This document shows positions 23,312 to 32,510 of a stretch of 54,221 nt of DNA, piece by piece (the first letter of the stretch is position 1; each line of letters opens with the position of its first letter). The DNA lies in the NCBI GenBank assembly GCA_019636535.1, contig JAHBXK010000023.1, positions 1 through 54,221 of the forward strand. Reading direction: 5' to 3'. The position numbers and the translations under genes were made by a program. The stretch is from Phycisphaeraceae bacterium. GTDB lineage: Bacteria; Planctomycetota; Phycisphaerae; Phycisphaerales; UBA1924. The notes below the pieces were generated by a model. The model did no database searches. It saw only the letters and a program-made list of their open reading frames with translations, and was not told the DNA's origin.

Positions 23312-25366
23312 ATGCCGAGCGATCCGCACAGTCCGGCTGTTCCCGCCGCCAACGAACGAAGCGCCGAATCAGACGGCCCGATCGTTGGTATCGACCTCGG
23401 CACGACCAACTCACTCATCGCCGTCGCGGGCTGGTCGCGTTCCGCCGCTGCGGGCCCCGACGAACTCGCGCCGCGCGTTCTGACGGATGAGGCCGGGGAG
23501 CCCATGTTGCCCTCGGCGGTCAGATACGCGACCGATCCGGCGCAGCAGCCGGTCGTCGGCTCGGAGGCACACCGGCTCGCCGCGGAACAGCCGCAGTGGA
23601 CGGTCCTGAGCGTCAAGCGACTCATGGGTCGAAGCCGCGATGACGCGGCGCGGGCCGGAGACCTGGCGTACCTGGGCTACGAGGTCGTCGAGGGACCGAA
23701 CCGCACAGCGCGCGTCAGATTGCCCGACGGTCGAGTGCTCTCGCCTCAGGAGATCAGCGCCACCATTCTGCGCAATCTCCGGGTGCGTGCCGAGCGGGCG
23801 CTCGGCGTACCGATCCGCCGTGCGGTGATCAGCGTGCCCGCCTACTTCGACGATGCCCAGCGACAGGCCACGCGCGACGCCGGTCGGCTCGCGGGGCTCG
23901 ACGTCTTACGCATTATCAACGAGCCCACCGCCGCGGCCCTCGCCTACGGACTCGGCGTCCTCCCTTCGCGCCGAGACCGCGACACGCAGGAGCGTGCCTT
24001 CAACATCGTGGTCTTCGACCTCGGCGGCGGCACGTTCGACGTGTCGATTCTCAGGCTGATCGCGGGCACCGGCGATCGCGCGGCAAGTGCCGACCTCGTC
24101 CAATCCGACCTGTTCCAGGTCCTCGCAACCGCGGGTGATACCCATCTGGGTGGAGATGACTTCGATCATGTGTTGGTCGAGTTGTTCACACGAGAGATCA
24201 ACGAACAATTTGCACCCAGCGGCCCTCCGATCTCCTTCCCGCCGGGCACCCGTCAGGCCCTGCGATCGCTCGCCGAGCAGGTCAAGGTCCGGCTCAGCGA
24301 CGCGGAGAGCGCTTCGGTCAGCATCGACGTGGGTTCGGACGATCGCGCTCAGCCCCGGACCTATGACCGCACCATCTCTCGCGCCGAGTTCGGCTCCATC
24401 ACGCGACATCTGATCGACAGAGCCCTCGACTGCTGCCGGCGTGCGTTGCGAGATGCCAGACTCGGTCTGGCGGGTGAGCCGATCGGCGCGGTCGTAATGG
24501 TCGGCGGAGCCACGCGCATCCCGGCCGTTCGTTCCGCCTGCCGATCGTTCTTCGGCGTCGACCTCTACACCGCGATCGATCCAGATCAGGCCGTTGCGCT
24601 CGGCGCGGCGGTGCAAGGTTCGATCCTCGATCGAGCCATCGCTCCCGGCGGTCGATCGAAGACCGGCCCCTCCGGCGTGCTGCTCGACGTCGTCCCGCTC
24701 TCACTCGGCGTCGAGACCGTCGGCGGCGGTGTTGCAAAGCTCATCGTGCGAAACTCGAACGTCCCTGCTCGCGCCAAGGAGATGTTCTCAACCAGCGTCG
24801 ACGGTCAAACCTCGATCAAACTCAACATCCTCCAGGGCGAGCGCGAAATGGCCGCGGACTGCCGGTCCCTCGGCGAGTTCCATCTTCGCGGCATCCCGCC
24901 CATGCCCGCCGGCATCCCGCAGGTCGAGGTCGAGTTCGCCGTCGACGCCAACGGCGTGCTCTCCGTGCAGGCCGTCGAGCGGCGCAGCGGCAAGCGGGCG
25001 GACCTGCAGGTCGTCCCGAACCACGGCCTCACGCGCGATGAGGTCGATCGTCTCGAGCAGGAGAGCCTCGCCTTCGCACGCGAAGACATGATCAGGCACC
25101 GCGTGGCGGATTTGATCGCCAACGCCCGGCTTGACCTCAAGTGGATCCGAAAGCAGTTCGAAACCCATCAGGCACTGCTCGATCCCGCGTACGCGGTCGA
25201 ACTTTCCGGACTGATCGACGCGCTCGCCCAGCTGACCGAATCAGCAACGTCGGACTGGCGGTCGGTCGATCCAAACACGTTCCAACAGGCCAAAGAGAAC
25301 CTCGATCGTGCGTCGGTGCGCTTGCACGAGATCGCCATCACGCAGAGTCTCAAGGCCGACTCATAA
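23312..25366 (+). CDS. Hsp70 chaperone, HscA-like
   Basis: A 684-residue Hsp70. The ATPase domain has GIDLGTTNSLIAVAG at about residue 26, VPAYFDDAQRQATRDAG near 182, INEPTAAALAYGLG near 205, FDLGGGTFDVSIL near 235 and VVMVGGATRIPAVR near 395. The substrate-binding region reads NILQGEREMAADCRSLGEFHL followed by RGIPPMPAGIPQVEVEF and VVPNHGLTRDEVDRLEQES. The DCRSL and RGIP wording resembles HscA more than DnaK, and the lid is short with no DnaK-type EEVD-like or Gly-rich tail. No hscB, iscU or fdx gene is adjacent. Paralogue function is uncertain. Confidence 0.9.
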   Translation: MPSDPHSPAVPAANERSAESDGPIVGIDLGTTNSLIAVAGWSRSAAAGPDELAPRVLTDEAGEPMLPSAVRYATDPAQQPVVGSEAHRLAAEQPQWTVLSVKRLMGRSRDDAARAGDLAYLGYEVVEGPNRTARVRLPDGRVLSPQEISATILRNLRVRAERALGVPIRRAVISVPAYFDDAQRQATRDAGRLAGLDVLRIINEPTAAALAYGLGVLPSRRDRDTQERAFNIVVFDLGGGTFDVSILRLIAGTGDRAASADLVQSDLFQVLATAGDTHLGGDDFDHVLVELFTREINEQFAPSGPPISFPPGTRQALRSLAEQVKVRLSDAESASVSIDVGSDDRAQPRTYDRTISRAEFGSITRHLIDRALDCCRRALRDARLGLAGEPIGAVVMVGGATRIPAVRSACRSFFGVDLYTAIDPDQAVALGAAVQGSILDRAIAPGGRSKTGPSGVLLDVVPLSLGVETVGGGVAKLIVRNSNVPARAKEMFSTSVDGQTSIKLNILQGEREMAADCRSLGEFHLRGIPPMPAGIPQVEVEFAVDANGVLSVQAVERRSGKRADLQVVPNHGLTRDEVDRLEQESLAFAREDMIRHRVADLIANARLDLKWIRKQFETHQALLDPAYAVELSGLIDALAQLTESATSDWRSVDPNTFQQAKENLDRASVRLHEIAITQSLKADS

Positions 25367-25702
25367 ATTGCGAAGTTCGGCCTCGTCCGAGAAGACCTGC
25401 CGTGGCGCATCTCGCCGGCAGGAGTTTCCGTCTGTACCGACGGACCCTCCGAGCGGGGGAGCGTCCACCCTTGTCTTCGGCCGCCGGGAATCGGATATCA
25501 GGGGTGTCCGATCGACGAACCCACGTCCGCGGCTAACTGGCCGATGCCCGTGTGTGCGTTGCCGCCGCCTGCGAGAGAGAGCGGGCGAGAGAGAGATGCT
25601 TGGAGGGGACCCAATCCAGCCTCCAAGTTGATTCGGGGAGAGAGAGTTGGCGGCTTCGCCCGGGCATCGGCCGCCGCGGCATTCTTGCTGCGGCGGCCCG
25701 GC
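25367..25702. other. Structured convergent intergenic region
   Basis: 336 bases between two convergent genes, with no supported gene. It contains purine-rich GAGAGAGA tracts (about 25570-25595 and 25636-25645) and an 8-bp inverted repeat CTTGGAGG / CCTCCAAG (25599-25606 and 25620-25627). A very strong hairpin follows: a 12-bp stem, 25669-25680 with 25687-25698, around ATTCTT. This last hairpin lies just after the stop of the minus-strand gene and probably ends transcription, although neither strand has a U-run after it. Confidence 0.55.
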
Positions 25703-26533
25703 TCACTCACCAAGCCACCACCGCCGTTTCTCAGTCTTCCACGCAAAGCCGAATCGGTTGACGACTTCCTCCGCGATGAAGCCCACCGCTTCCTCAGGCG
25801 AGTCGGTGACGAGCAGCAGGTCAAGGTCGTGCTCGTCGATCGCCCCGTTGGCAAGCAGGCGATCACGAACGAACGCCATCATCGGCGCCCAGTAGTCTCG
25901 ACCCATCAGGACGATCGGGAAGTCGCGGATCTTGCCCGTCTGCACCAGCGTGAGCGCCTCGAACAGTTCGTCCAGCGTGCCGAACCCGCCCGGCAGCACC
26001 ACGAACGCGTACGAGTACTTGACGAGCATCACCTTCCGCACGAAGAAGTACCGGAACTCGATGAACTCGTCCAAATATGGGTTCGGAACCTGCTCCATCG
26101 GCAGTTCGATGTTGCACCCGATGGAGCGGGCCTTCACGTCGCGTGCACCGCGATTGGCCGCCTCCATGATCCCCGGCCCCCCACCCGTCATGATCGTGAA
26201 CCCAAGTTCGCCGATCCGTCCCGCAACGTCGCGAGCCAGTCGGTAGTAGGCGTGATCCTCCTTGAATCGCGCGCTCCCGAACACCGTCACGCAAGGTGCC
26301 TCGAAGTGCAGCCGCCGGAAGCCCCGGATGAACTCTGAGAAGATCCGCAGCGCCCGCAGCAACTCGAACGAGCGTCCACGCGGCCCTTCGAGAAACCGCC
26401 CCTCTTCCACCTGTCGTGTCGCCTTCCCCCAGCGGCCGCCGCCGTCGGGCCACGGCACCGACCAGTGCTCCGGCACGTCCTTCTCATCGGGCAGACTCTC
26501 GGTCGCCTGCGAGGTTTGATCAGCCGCGCTCAT
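25703..26533 (-). CDS. LOG-family (TIGR00730-type) Rossmann-fold protein
   Basis: A 276-residue protein of the LOG / cytokinin-riboside monophosphate phosphoribohydrolase superfamily. The two signature motifs are present: GGGPGIMEAANRGA near residue 135 and PGGFGTLDELFEALTLVQ near 195. The N-terminal VTVFGSARFKEDHAYYRLA is also typical. Family members cleave nucleoside monophosphates to base and ribose 5-phosphate; the substrate here is not known. An extended N-terminus (about 90 residues, with WSVPWPDGGGRWG) precedes the fold, as in the longer bacterial TIGR00730 group. The start at 26533 gives MSAADQTSQ; an upstream frame extension looks non-coding. Confidence 0.85.
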   Translation of the reverse strand: MSAADQTSQATESLPDEKDVPEHWSVPWPDGGGRWGKATRQVEEGRFLEGPRGRSFELLRALRIFSEFIRGFRRLHFEAPCVTVFGSARFKEDHAYYRLARDVAGRIGELGFTIMTGGGPGIMEAANRGARDVKARSIGCNIELPMEQVPNPYLDEFIEFRYFFVRKVMLVKYSYAFVVLPGGFGTLDELFEALTLVQTGKIRDFPIVLMGRDYWAPMMAFVRDRLLANGAIDEHDLDLLLVTDSPEEAVGFIAEEVVNRFGFAWKTEKRRWWLGE

Positions 26534-26677
26534 GCTGAATGTCCGTAGGGTCCAAACGGGCAGCGAAGGACAGATTCCCCACAATCCGACCGCACAGCGT
26601 ATCGCGTCAGGGTCGAAGCATCCGTTCAAAGGCGTGACGTTCGATTGGCGGATTCCCCCGGCCGACTACGATCGGTC

Positions 26678-27166
26678 GTGTCCAGCCACGCAAGCGAAGA
26701 CCCCGATGACCACACCCAGAGCGTGACGCTCGTTACCGTGCAGCGCGCGTTCGAAGCCGAGGCCATCGCCGCCGCCCTCCGCGAGCGTGGCATCAACGCC
26801 CAAGCGATCGGGACCACGATGGGCGCCGTTCTTTCCAACCAGATCGCGCCCACGCGCGTCATGGTCCTGGCCGATCAGGCCGAGGAGGCACGTGTCGTCC
26901 TCGACCGGATCCAGGCTGAGGCATCCAAAATCGATTGGTCGCAGGTCGACTTTCCGGAAGACGATCCACCGCCGTCGCCCCCGCGGGGACGATGGCTCTG
27001 GACCCTGACCGTGCTGTTGGTTCCCCTCGGCCTGATCGTCATGTCCTTCGGCATCCAGCGTCGCGACGTGATGATTCAGGCGCTCGGCGGCACAGCGCTC
27101 GTCGCCGCCATTGTCATCGCCTTCGTCATGCTCAATACCGAGCGTGCACCCGCCGACCGACGGTGA
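26678..27166 (+). CDS. DUF2007-like domain protein with two membrane helices
   Basis: A 162-residue protein. The first 75 residues (VTLVTVQRAFEAEAIAAALRERGINA, then VLADQAEEARVVLDRI) match the small alpha-beta fold called DUF2007, a putative signal-transducing domain. After a Pro-rich linker (EDDPPPSPPRGR), two hydrophobic helices close the protein (about residues 100-120 and 130-150). The start is taken as GTG at 26678; a TTG at 26645 would add 11 residues. It is divergent from the LOG-family gene and convergent with the next. No role is known. Confidence 0.7.
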   Translation: MSSHASEDPDDHTQSVTLVTVQRAFEAEAIAAALRERGINAQAIGTTMGAVLSNQIAPTRVMVLADQAEEARVVLDRIQAEASKIDWSQVDFPEDDPPPSPPRGRWLWTLTVLLVPLGLIVMSFGIQRRDVMIQALGGTALVAAIVIAFVMLNTERAPADRR

Positions 27167-27224
27167 CGGGCCGGATCCGCCCACATCTCGTTGTGAATCG
27201 CTGTAGTGGCCCCGGCGGCTTTGC

Positions 27225-28106
27225 TCAACCGCTCCGCTTGCCGACCAGCAGGCCGATGATCGCGGCAAACACCATCGCACCCGCGAAGATGCCAAGCCAC
27301 ATCATCAGGTTCGACGAGACCATCGAAACCAGCGGGTTCTGGTCCCCACCGATGAGCGCGAACAGCACGGCCGCCAGTGAGAACGTCAGCACGCCCACCG
27401 CACCGAGCGCCAAGCCGCCCGCGATCCCCGACCACGTGCCGTCGTACGGCTCGGCCGCAACCATCGCCATCGGCGCGGCCGCCGCAGCGCTCGACATCGA
27501 AACGTCCGACATCGCCGGCGTCGGCTCGAACAGACCCGAAGCGCCCTGCGTCTGGCTGCCGCCCGCACTCTCCTCGCCCTGATCCGAATAGACGTCCTGC
27601 AGCAGGTCCGCGCCGAGCGATGTGTCGTCCCCCTCGCGTGTCAGGTCGAGCAGACCCGAGCCAGACCCCACGTTGTCCAGCGTCAACTCGCCCAAGCCCC
27701 CGCCACCGGTGTCCGTGATCCGTGTCACGGCCGAGGGATCGCCTTCTTCGGTCGAATCCGTGTCAAAGATCGAGATCCCAGAGCGATCCTTCGGCTCGTC
27801 CATCGCGATGCCTGGCCCGGAGCCCGAACCGCCGAGATTCAGCCCGCTGCTGCTCAACGGTGCACTGTCCTCAAGCGACAAACCGAGCCCGGACGCCGCG
27901 CCCGAATCGGCCAGCGGAATCAGGCCCGAGTCCTCCGCCCCGGTCCCCGGCTCGGCGAGCATGTCCACCTGGTCCTTCTTGAACACCAGACGGTCGCGAT
28001 CGCGAAACTCCTGGAGTTTGCCCGACTGAACCAATTGCTCCACTTCTTGGGTGGACTTGCTCAGCCGCTCCGCGGCCTCCTCCAACGAGTAGAACATCTT
28101 CGCCAT
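27225..28106 (-). CDS. HTH-domain protein with acidic linker and C-terminal membrane helices
   Basis: A 293-residue protein with three parts. Residues 1-50 (MAKMFYSLEEAAERLSKSTQE, then VQSGKLQEFRDRDRLVFKKDQV) look like an excisionase/MerR-type helix-turn-helix. Residues about 55-205 are low-complexity, rich in Gly, Ser, Asp and Glu (GLGLSLEDSAPLSSSGLNLG, for example). Residues about 215-290 contain two long hydrophobic helices. A GGAGAC about 9 bases upstream supports the start. A DNA-binding-like domain tethered to the membrane by a disordered acidic linker is unusual. The HTH may bind protein rather than DNA. Function unknown. Confidence 0.7.
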   Translation of the reverse strand: MAKMFYSLEEAAERLSKSTQEVEQLVQSGKLQEFRDRDRLVFKKDQVDMLAEPGTGAEDSGLIPLADSGAASGLGLSLEDSAPLSSSGLNLGGSGSGPGIAMDEPKDRSGISIFDTDSTEEGDPSAVTRITDTGGGGLGELTLDNVGSGSGLLDLTREGDDTSLGADLLQDVYSDQGEESAGGSQTQGASGLFEPTPAMSDVSMSSAAAAAPMAMVAAEPYDGTWSGIAGGLALGAVGVLTFSLAAVLFALIGGDQNPLVSMVSSNLMMWLGIFAGAMVFAAIIGLLVGKRSG

Positions 28107-28207
28107 CGCTGCGGTCTCCAATCTGGCCCGGCGAGTCCGCCAAGACCGGTCACTTCGATCGGCCGAACATCCCGACCCTCACCAAAGCCTAGCCCAGCCT
28201 GACAAGC

Positions 28208-29152
28208 CTATACGGCAGCCTCCCCAGACCGGATCGCCCCACCTTGCGGCTCCAAACTCGCTCCGTTCGATCGTGCCCCGCTTTCGCCTCGACGCTGTCC
28301 CCAGCGAACTTGGACCGTTGGTCTGCGCCCGAAGATCGCTACCTGCGATCCCAACGCCAAAACCGAGGCCAGCGGTGCAGCCCCGTTCAGAAATCCCCAG
28401 TCCACTCCGAAGAGGTTGGCAAAGTCGACGCGGAGATCGACGTTCGATTCCGGGAAGACGCTCCAGAGCGGGTGCAGCACCTCGTGAACCATCACCCCAC
28501 CGACTTCTTGCGGCTTGGCGGGCCCGCGAATAGGCGTTGAACTTGCCGGAGGTGGGGGGGTGCTCAGGGCAGTGGTAAAGACCCAGCGGTTCTCTTTCAG
28601 CCAGTGTTCCACCCCCCGGGCGTCCGGACGCACCACAGGCTTGGATGCTTCGATCGTGAACCGAAACTCACCCCGCGTCCCTTCCGGGCGGGCCACCTGA
28701 CCCGGCCCAGGCACTCCGACCGGCGGCACGAAGTCAATCGAGTGCTCAACGCGGATCGTCCGTGGTTGCTGCCGAACGGTCTCGGCGACCGTTTGCTTCC
28801 GGCAGTCCTCACCAAACCGCCGAACCCCCGCCCATGCCCAAAGTCCCGAAGACGTGTACCGTCGGATGTGCAGCACCCCGCGCCGATCTCCCTGCCGAAC
28901 ATGAACGCGCAATGCCAATTCGCAAAAGGACGAGTGTCCGGGCCAGCGAACACCCCACAGCCGCATCAACTCGGCGCTCAACCCGACCAATGTGACGATC
29001 CCTGAATCTGGGGAATCGCACAAGTCCGGATGCGGATCGTCGACCACAAGGTTGCCACCCTGCGGCAAGAGCGCCTCGATCATCGCTTTCGGGGCCGCGT
29101 ACGCGACGATCCCGATGTGCTTGAACTGGCCGGTCACCAACGGGCGGGGCAT
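28208..29152 (-). CDS. DUF2071 (YqjF-like) protein
   Basis: A 314-residue protein that fits the DUF2071 family. It has an acetoacetate-decarboxylase-like beta fold, with HIGIVAYAAPKAMIEALLP near residue 10, GLSAELMRLWGVRWPGHSSF near 55, and a late HWLKENRWVFTTA / VMVHEVLHPLWSVFPES region. A Pro-rich insertion (STPPPPASSTPIRGPAKP) splits the last part. The start at 29152 (MPRPLVTGQ) is chosen by family length; no good ribosome site is visible, and an upstream frame of 18 codons cannot be excluded. Molecular function is not established for the family. Confidence 0.65.
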   Translation of the reverse strand: MPRPLVTGQFKHIGIVAYAAPKAMIEALLPQGGNLVVDDPHPDLCDSPDSGIVTLVGLSAELMRLWGVRWPGHSSFCELALRVHVRQGDRRGVLHIRRYTSSGLWAWAGVRRFGEDCRKQTVAETVRQQPRTIRVEHSIDFVPPVGVPGPGQVARPEGTRGEFRFTIEASKPVVRPDARGVEHWLKENRWVFTTALSTPPPPASSTPIRGPAKPQEVGGVMVHEVLHPLWSVFPESNVDLRVDFANLFGVDWGFLNGAAPLASVLALGSQVAIFGRRPTVQVRWGQRRGESGARSNGASLEPQGGAIRSGEAAV

Positions 29153-29427
29153 CGCCACAAGCAAACACCGCTCGAACCCCCCAGACAAGGCGCAGAACCC
29201 GCCCAAACCGGTTCGGCAAGGTCAACGACCCACGCCCCTAACATGACCCTCGAATCCGCCCAGACCGAAAGCGGTCGTGCGCGGCCAGGGTCAAAATCTT
29301 CCCAGTACCGCCAATGCCCTCAGGCTCTGCCTCCCAAACATCCGCGCCATCGACCGTTCCCCGCACGTCGGGGGCGGGTGCCGGTCAAGGTGCCGCCCGC
29401 GGGTCGTTCCTAGCCCGTCTGCCCGAG

Positions 29428-31503
29428 ATGCCCCACGCCCGGCTCGATCGCTGGTTCGCCGCGATCATCGCCGTCCTGAGCATCCTCGTCTTCTTTCACA
29501 CCATCGACGGCGATTGGGTGTGGGACGACGTGCTCCAGATCAAGCAGAACCAACAGATTCAGGACCCTGATCTCGCTTGGAGAGCCCTGACCACCGACGT
29601 CTGGTCGTTCCGATCGGCAACAGGAACGAGCGAGTCGAGATACTGGCGCCCGTCCTTCATCGCGTGGATGATCGGCGTCGAGCGTGTGGCGGGAACCGAA
29701 GAAGCAACCCTCTGGCGTGCGAGCGTTGTGCTGCTCCACGCCATCGCAAGCGTGCTGGCGTACTTCGTGGTCCGGGGCGTGGGCTTCGCGCCGCTCTGGG
29801 CCGCCCCAGTAGCGCTGATCTTCGCCCTCCATCCAACCAAGCCCGAGTCGGTTGCGTGGGTCTCGGGCGCAACCGACCCGATCCTCGCGGTCTTCCTCTT
29901 CACCGCGTTGATCTGCACGCTCAGCATCGTCAGGTCGAGGCCCCTTCCGTCCGAAGGTGCGCGCGTTGCGCCCGGACACTACCTCAGGCGATCCGGGCTT
30001 TGGCTCATCGCGACTCTTGCCTTCGCCGGGGCGCTCGGCTCCAAGGAAGTCGCGGTGCTCTTCCCGGGCTTGGTCTTCGCCGCGGCCGTCGCGTACCGAT
30101 CCGCCGGCACGCAGGCGACAGCCGGTCCCGACCGCTTCGATCGGCGTTCGCTCGTTCCCGCACTGGTCATGGCCATGCCGTTCGCGGCGATGAGTCTCGC
30201 GTTCCTGGTCCTCCGTCGCTGGTTGCTTGGGCCGGACTCGCGCCCAAACGAGTCGTTCCTGCCCTTCGAGGTCAACCTCTACACCCTTCCTCGTGTCGGG
30301 CTCTTCTACCTCCAGCAGGGCTTTGTCCCTATCCGAGTCTCGCCCTTCCATGTGCTGTCGCACCAGTTGAAGCCCGACTTCGAAGGGTTCTTCCTGCCCG
30401 CGATCGGTCTGGTCATGAGCGGCCTGTTCATGCTCTGGATCGTCTTCGGCCCAGCGAGATCGCGAGCCGCCGCGGTCGGGCTGGCCATGTTCGCGCTCAT
30501 CATCGCGCCCGCGGCCTATGTCACCAACTTCCCGCCTCCCGATCAACTCGTCCACGATCGGTATCTGTACCTGCCGCTGTTGGGCCTGCTCCTGCTCGTC
30601 GCAGCCCTTGCGAGGCATCTGACGCGCCGGCTCGACCAGACCAAAGTCCAGATCGGTGCGCTGGCGCTCGGCATCGTGCTGATCGGCGCGATGGCGCCCT
30701 ACACGATGCGCTACGCCGAGGCGTGGAAGAGCGGACTCGGCATGTGGGGGTGGGGCACGCGCGTGGCTCCCGGTTCGGCCATGTCCTGGCAGCACTACGG
30801 GCTTGAGTTGGCCCACATCGGCCGCCACGACGAGGCGATCCAGGCCTTCCAACGCTCGCTGGATATCCACGTCACGCCGCTCACCTACCTCGGGCTCGCG
30901 CAGTCGCTCGTCAACGTCGGCAGGCTCGACGAGGCCGAGCGGGTCATTCGTTCGGTTGTCGACCGCCTCGAAGCGATCGGCTCGAACCGCATCGAGTACT
31001 TTCACGCACTCGACATGCTCGCCACGCTCCGTGTCTTTGCCGAGAACGACGTCGACGGCGCCGTCCGCACCTATGCACGCGGGCTCGAGCGACTGCCCAA
31101 CTACCGCGCCTCGCTCTACAACTGCATGGCGGTCAAGTGCTTCACCGCCGATCGAAACGACGAAGCACTCGGCTACCTGCTCAAGGCCCGGCCGTTGGTC
31201 GACTCAGACGCCCAGCCCTCAGCCCGAACGGTCTACCTCCACCTCGGTCTTGTCTACCTGCGCCAGGAACGCCTGGACGAAGCGGCACTCGAATTGGAGA
31301 AGTTCCTCGAAGAAGTCGAGGGCTTCGACGATCGCTTTTTCACGGGCGAGTCGGCCAAGGCCTACGAAGTGCTGACCTACCTCTGGTCGATGGGCAAGGG
31401 CAAGCGAGCGGCCCAGTACCGCGGGCCCAGGCGCGCCCTCCCCGACGATCTCGCGCTGCCGCAGCCTGCCACTCCGATCGCACCGAGCGGGGCAAGACCA
31501 TGA
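29428..31503 (+). CDS. GT-C-like membrane protein with TPR repeats (TMTC-like)
   Basis: A 691-residue protein. The first about 450 residues hold ten or so hydrophobic helices. The first loop carries GDWVWDDVLQI, like the acidic pair in GT-C and TMTC O-mannosyltransferases, followed by YWRPSFIAWMIGVERV. The central LHPTKPESVAWVSGATDPIL motif is typical of this group. From about residue 455, TPR units follow (SAMSWQHYGLELAHIGRHDE, AIQAFQRSL, and later LHLGLVYLRQERLDEAALEL). The sugar donor and acceptor are unknown. The start at 29428 (MPHARLDRW) is preferred over 29314, which would add a Ser/Ala/Gly-rich stretch. The stop overlaps the next gene's start by 4 bases (ATGA). Confidence 0.75.
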   Translation: MPHARLDRWFAAIIAVLSILVFFHTIDGDWVWDDVLQIKQNQQIQDPDLAWRALTTDVWSFRSATGTSESRYWRPSFIAWMIGVERVAGTEEATLWRASVVLLHAIASVLAYFVVRGVGFAPLWAAPVALIFALHPTKPESVAWVSGATDPILAVFLFTALICTLSIVRSRPLPSEGARVAPGHYLRRSGLWLIATLAFAGALGSKEVAVLFPGLVFAAAVAYRSAGTQATAGPDRFDRRSLVPALVMAMPFAAMSLAFLVLRRWLLGPDSRPNESFLPFEVNLYTLPRVGLFYLQQGFVPIRVSPFHVLSHQLKPDFEGFFLPAIGLVMSGLFMLWIVFGPARSRAAAVGLAMFALIIAPAAYVTNFPPPDQLVHDRYLYLPLLGLLLLVAALARHLTRRLDQTKVQIGALALGIVLIGAMAPYTMRYAEAWKSGLGMWGWGTRVAPGSAMSWQHYGLELAHIGRHDEAIQAFQRSLDIHVTPLTYLGLAQSLVNVGRLDEAERVIRSVVDRLEAIGSNRIEYFHALDMLATLRVFAENDVDGAVRTYARGLERLPNYRASLYNCMAVKCFTADRNDEALGYLLKARPLVDSDAQPSARTVYLHLGLVYLRQERLDEAALELEKFLEEVEGFDDRFFTGESAKAYEVLTYLWSMGKGKRAAQYRGPRRALPDDLALPQPATPIAPSGARP

Positions 31504-32225
31504 CCTCCCGCCCGCACCAATCCACGCCTCAATCTCGGGCCGCATCCCCGGCTTCGCACGTCGATCCGGTGATCAAGCACCTCCGCGAGTTGCGCATCCG
31601 CCACAAGCCCGCCTGCCCATACTTCACCCAAGCCGAGCGGGCGATCGACGATCAGTGGGGCTCGATCATCGCCCCGAGACTCGAGATCCTCCGGCCCGAT
31701 CTCTCGCACGTGCTCGAGATCGCCTGCGGCCACGGCCGCAACACCGCCCGCCTTCTCGAACTCGGCGCCGCCCGCCTCACCGCCGTCGACATCCAGCCTC
31801 ATTGCGTTGAGGCGTGCGTGGCCCGCTTCCCCGCCGAGGTCCGCTCCGGCCGGCTCCGCCTCCGCGTCAACGACGGCCTCACGCTCCCCATGGTCGAGAC
31901 TGGCACGGTCTCACTCGCGTACACATTCGACTCGCTGGTGCACATGGAGTGGCCGATCGTCGAGAGTTACCTCCGCGAGATCGCCCGCGTGCTCAAGCCA
32001 GCCGGGACCGCGTTCATCCACCATTCCAACTTCGCCGCGCTGCCGAGCCTGCATTCGGTCACCAATCCCAAGTGGTTCGACAACCCGCATTGGCGATCGA
32101 ATTGCTCCGCCTCGCAGGTTCGGGAACTCGCCGTGTCGCTCGGTTTCGAGATCGTTGCGCAGGACTTGATTCCGTGGGGCGAAGTGCCCGACCTCGACGC
32201 GATCACGCTGCTCCGCAAGCGCTGA
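31500..32225 (+). CDS. Class I SAM-dependent methyltransferase
   Basis: A 241-residue methyltransferase. Motif I is HVLEIACGHGRNTARLLELG near residue 75, followed by LTAVDIQPHCVEACVARFP and a post-motif region VSLAYTFDSLVHMEW typical of SAM methyltransferases. A late FIHHSNFAALPS adds two His. The N-terminal 30 residues are low-complexity. Translation is coupled to the TPR/GT-C-like gene by an ATGA overlap, so both may act on the same glycan, lipid or protein substrate. That link is inference. Confidence 0.85.
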   Translation: MTSRPHQSTPQSRAASPASHVDPVIKHLRELRIRHKPACPYFTQAERAIDDQWGSIIAPRLEILRPDLSHVLEIACGHGRNTARLLELGAARLTAVDIQPHCVEACVARFPAEVRSGRLRLRVNDGLTLPMVETGTVSLAYTFDSLVHMEWPIVESYLREIARVLKPAGTAFIHHSNFAALPSLHSVTNPKWFDNPHWRSNCSASQVRELAVSLGFEIVAQDLIPWGEVPDLDAITLLRKR

Positions 32226-32510
32226 GCCCGCGATCTCACGATGACGTCGGGAGACGAGCGCCACGGTCGATTCCCGCCCACTCCGCCCGGCAGTCCGGGC
32301 ATCGCACGCGCTCCGATCCTACAACCCGCTCGCCGCGTGCTGCCATCGCGACAGGCCCACCTCGACCCGTTTCCCCCGATCGTCCGCGATGGCCGCTGTT
32401 GCGGTCTTCATACCTCGTCCCGAGCGTACCAGATCGTGCCATCCGGTCCGCACGTCCCACCGCCCACGTTCCCCACACTCTGCCCCGTCTCGAACCGATA
32501 TCGTCTGTCG

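Noticed and set aside
25560..25650. CRISPR-like or satellite array in the GAGAGA tracts
   Set aside because: Repeats are simple dinucleotide runs without regular spacers.
29410..31005. Long antisense open frame over the TPR membrane protein
   Set aside because: Rich in Arg, Glu, Asp and His with no domain, and fully overlapped by a convincing membrane protein gene.
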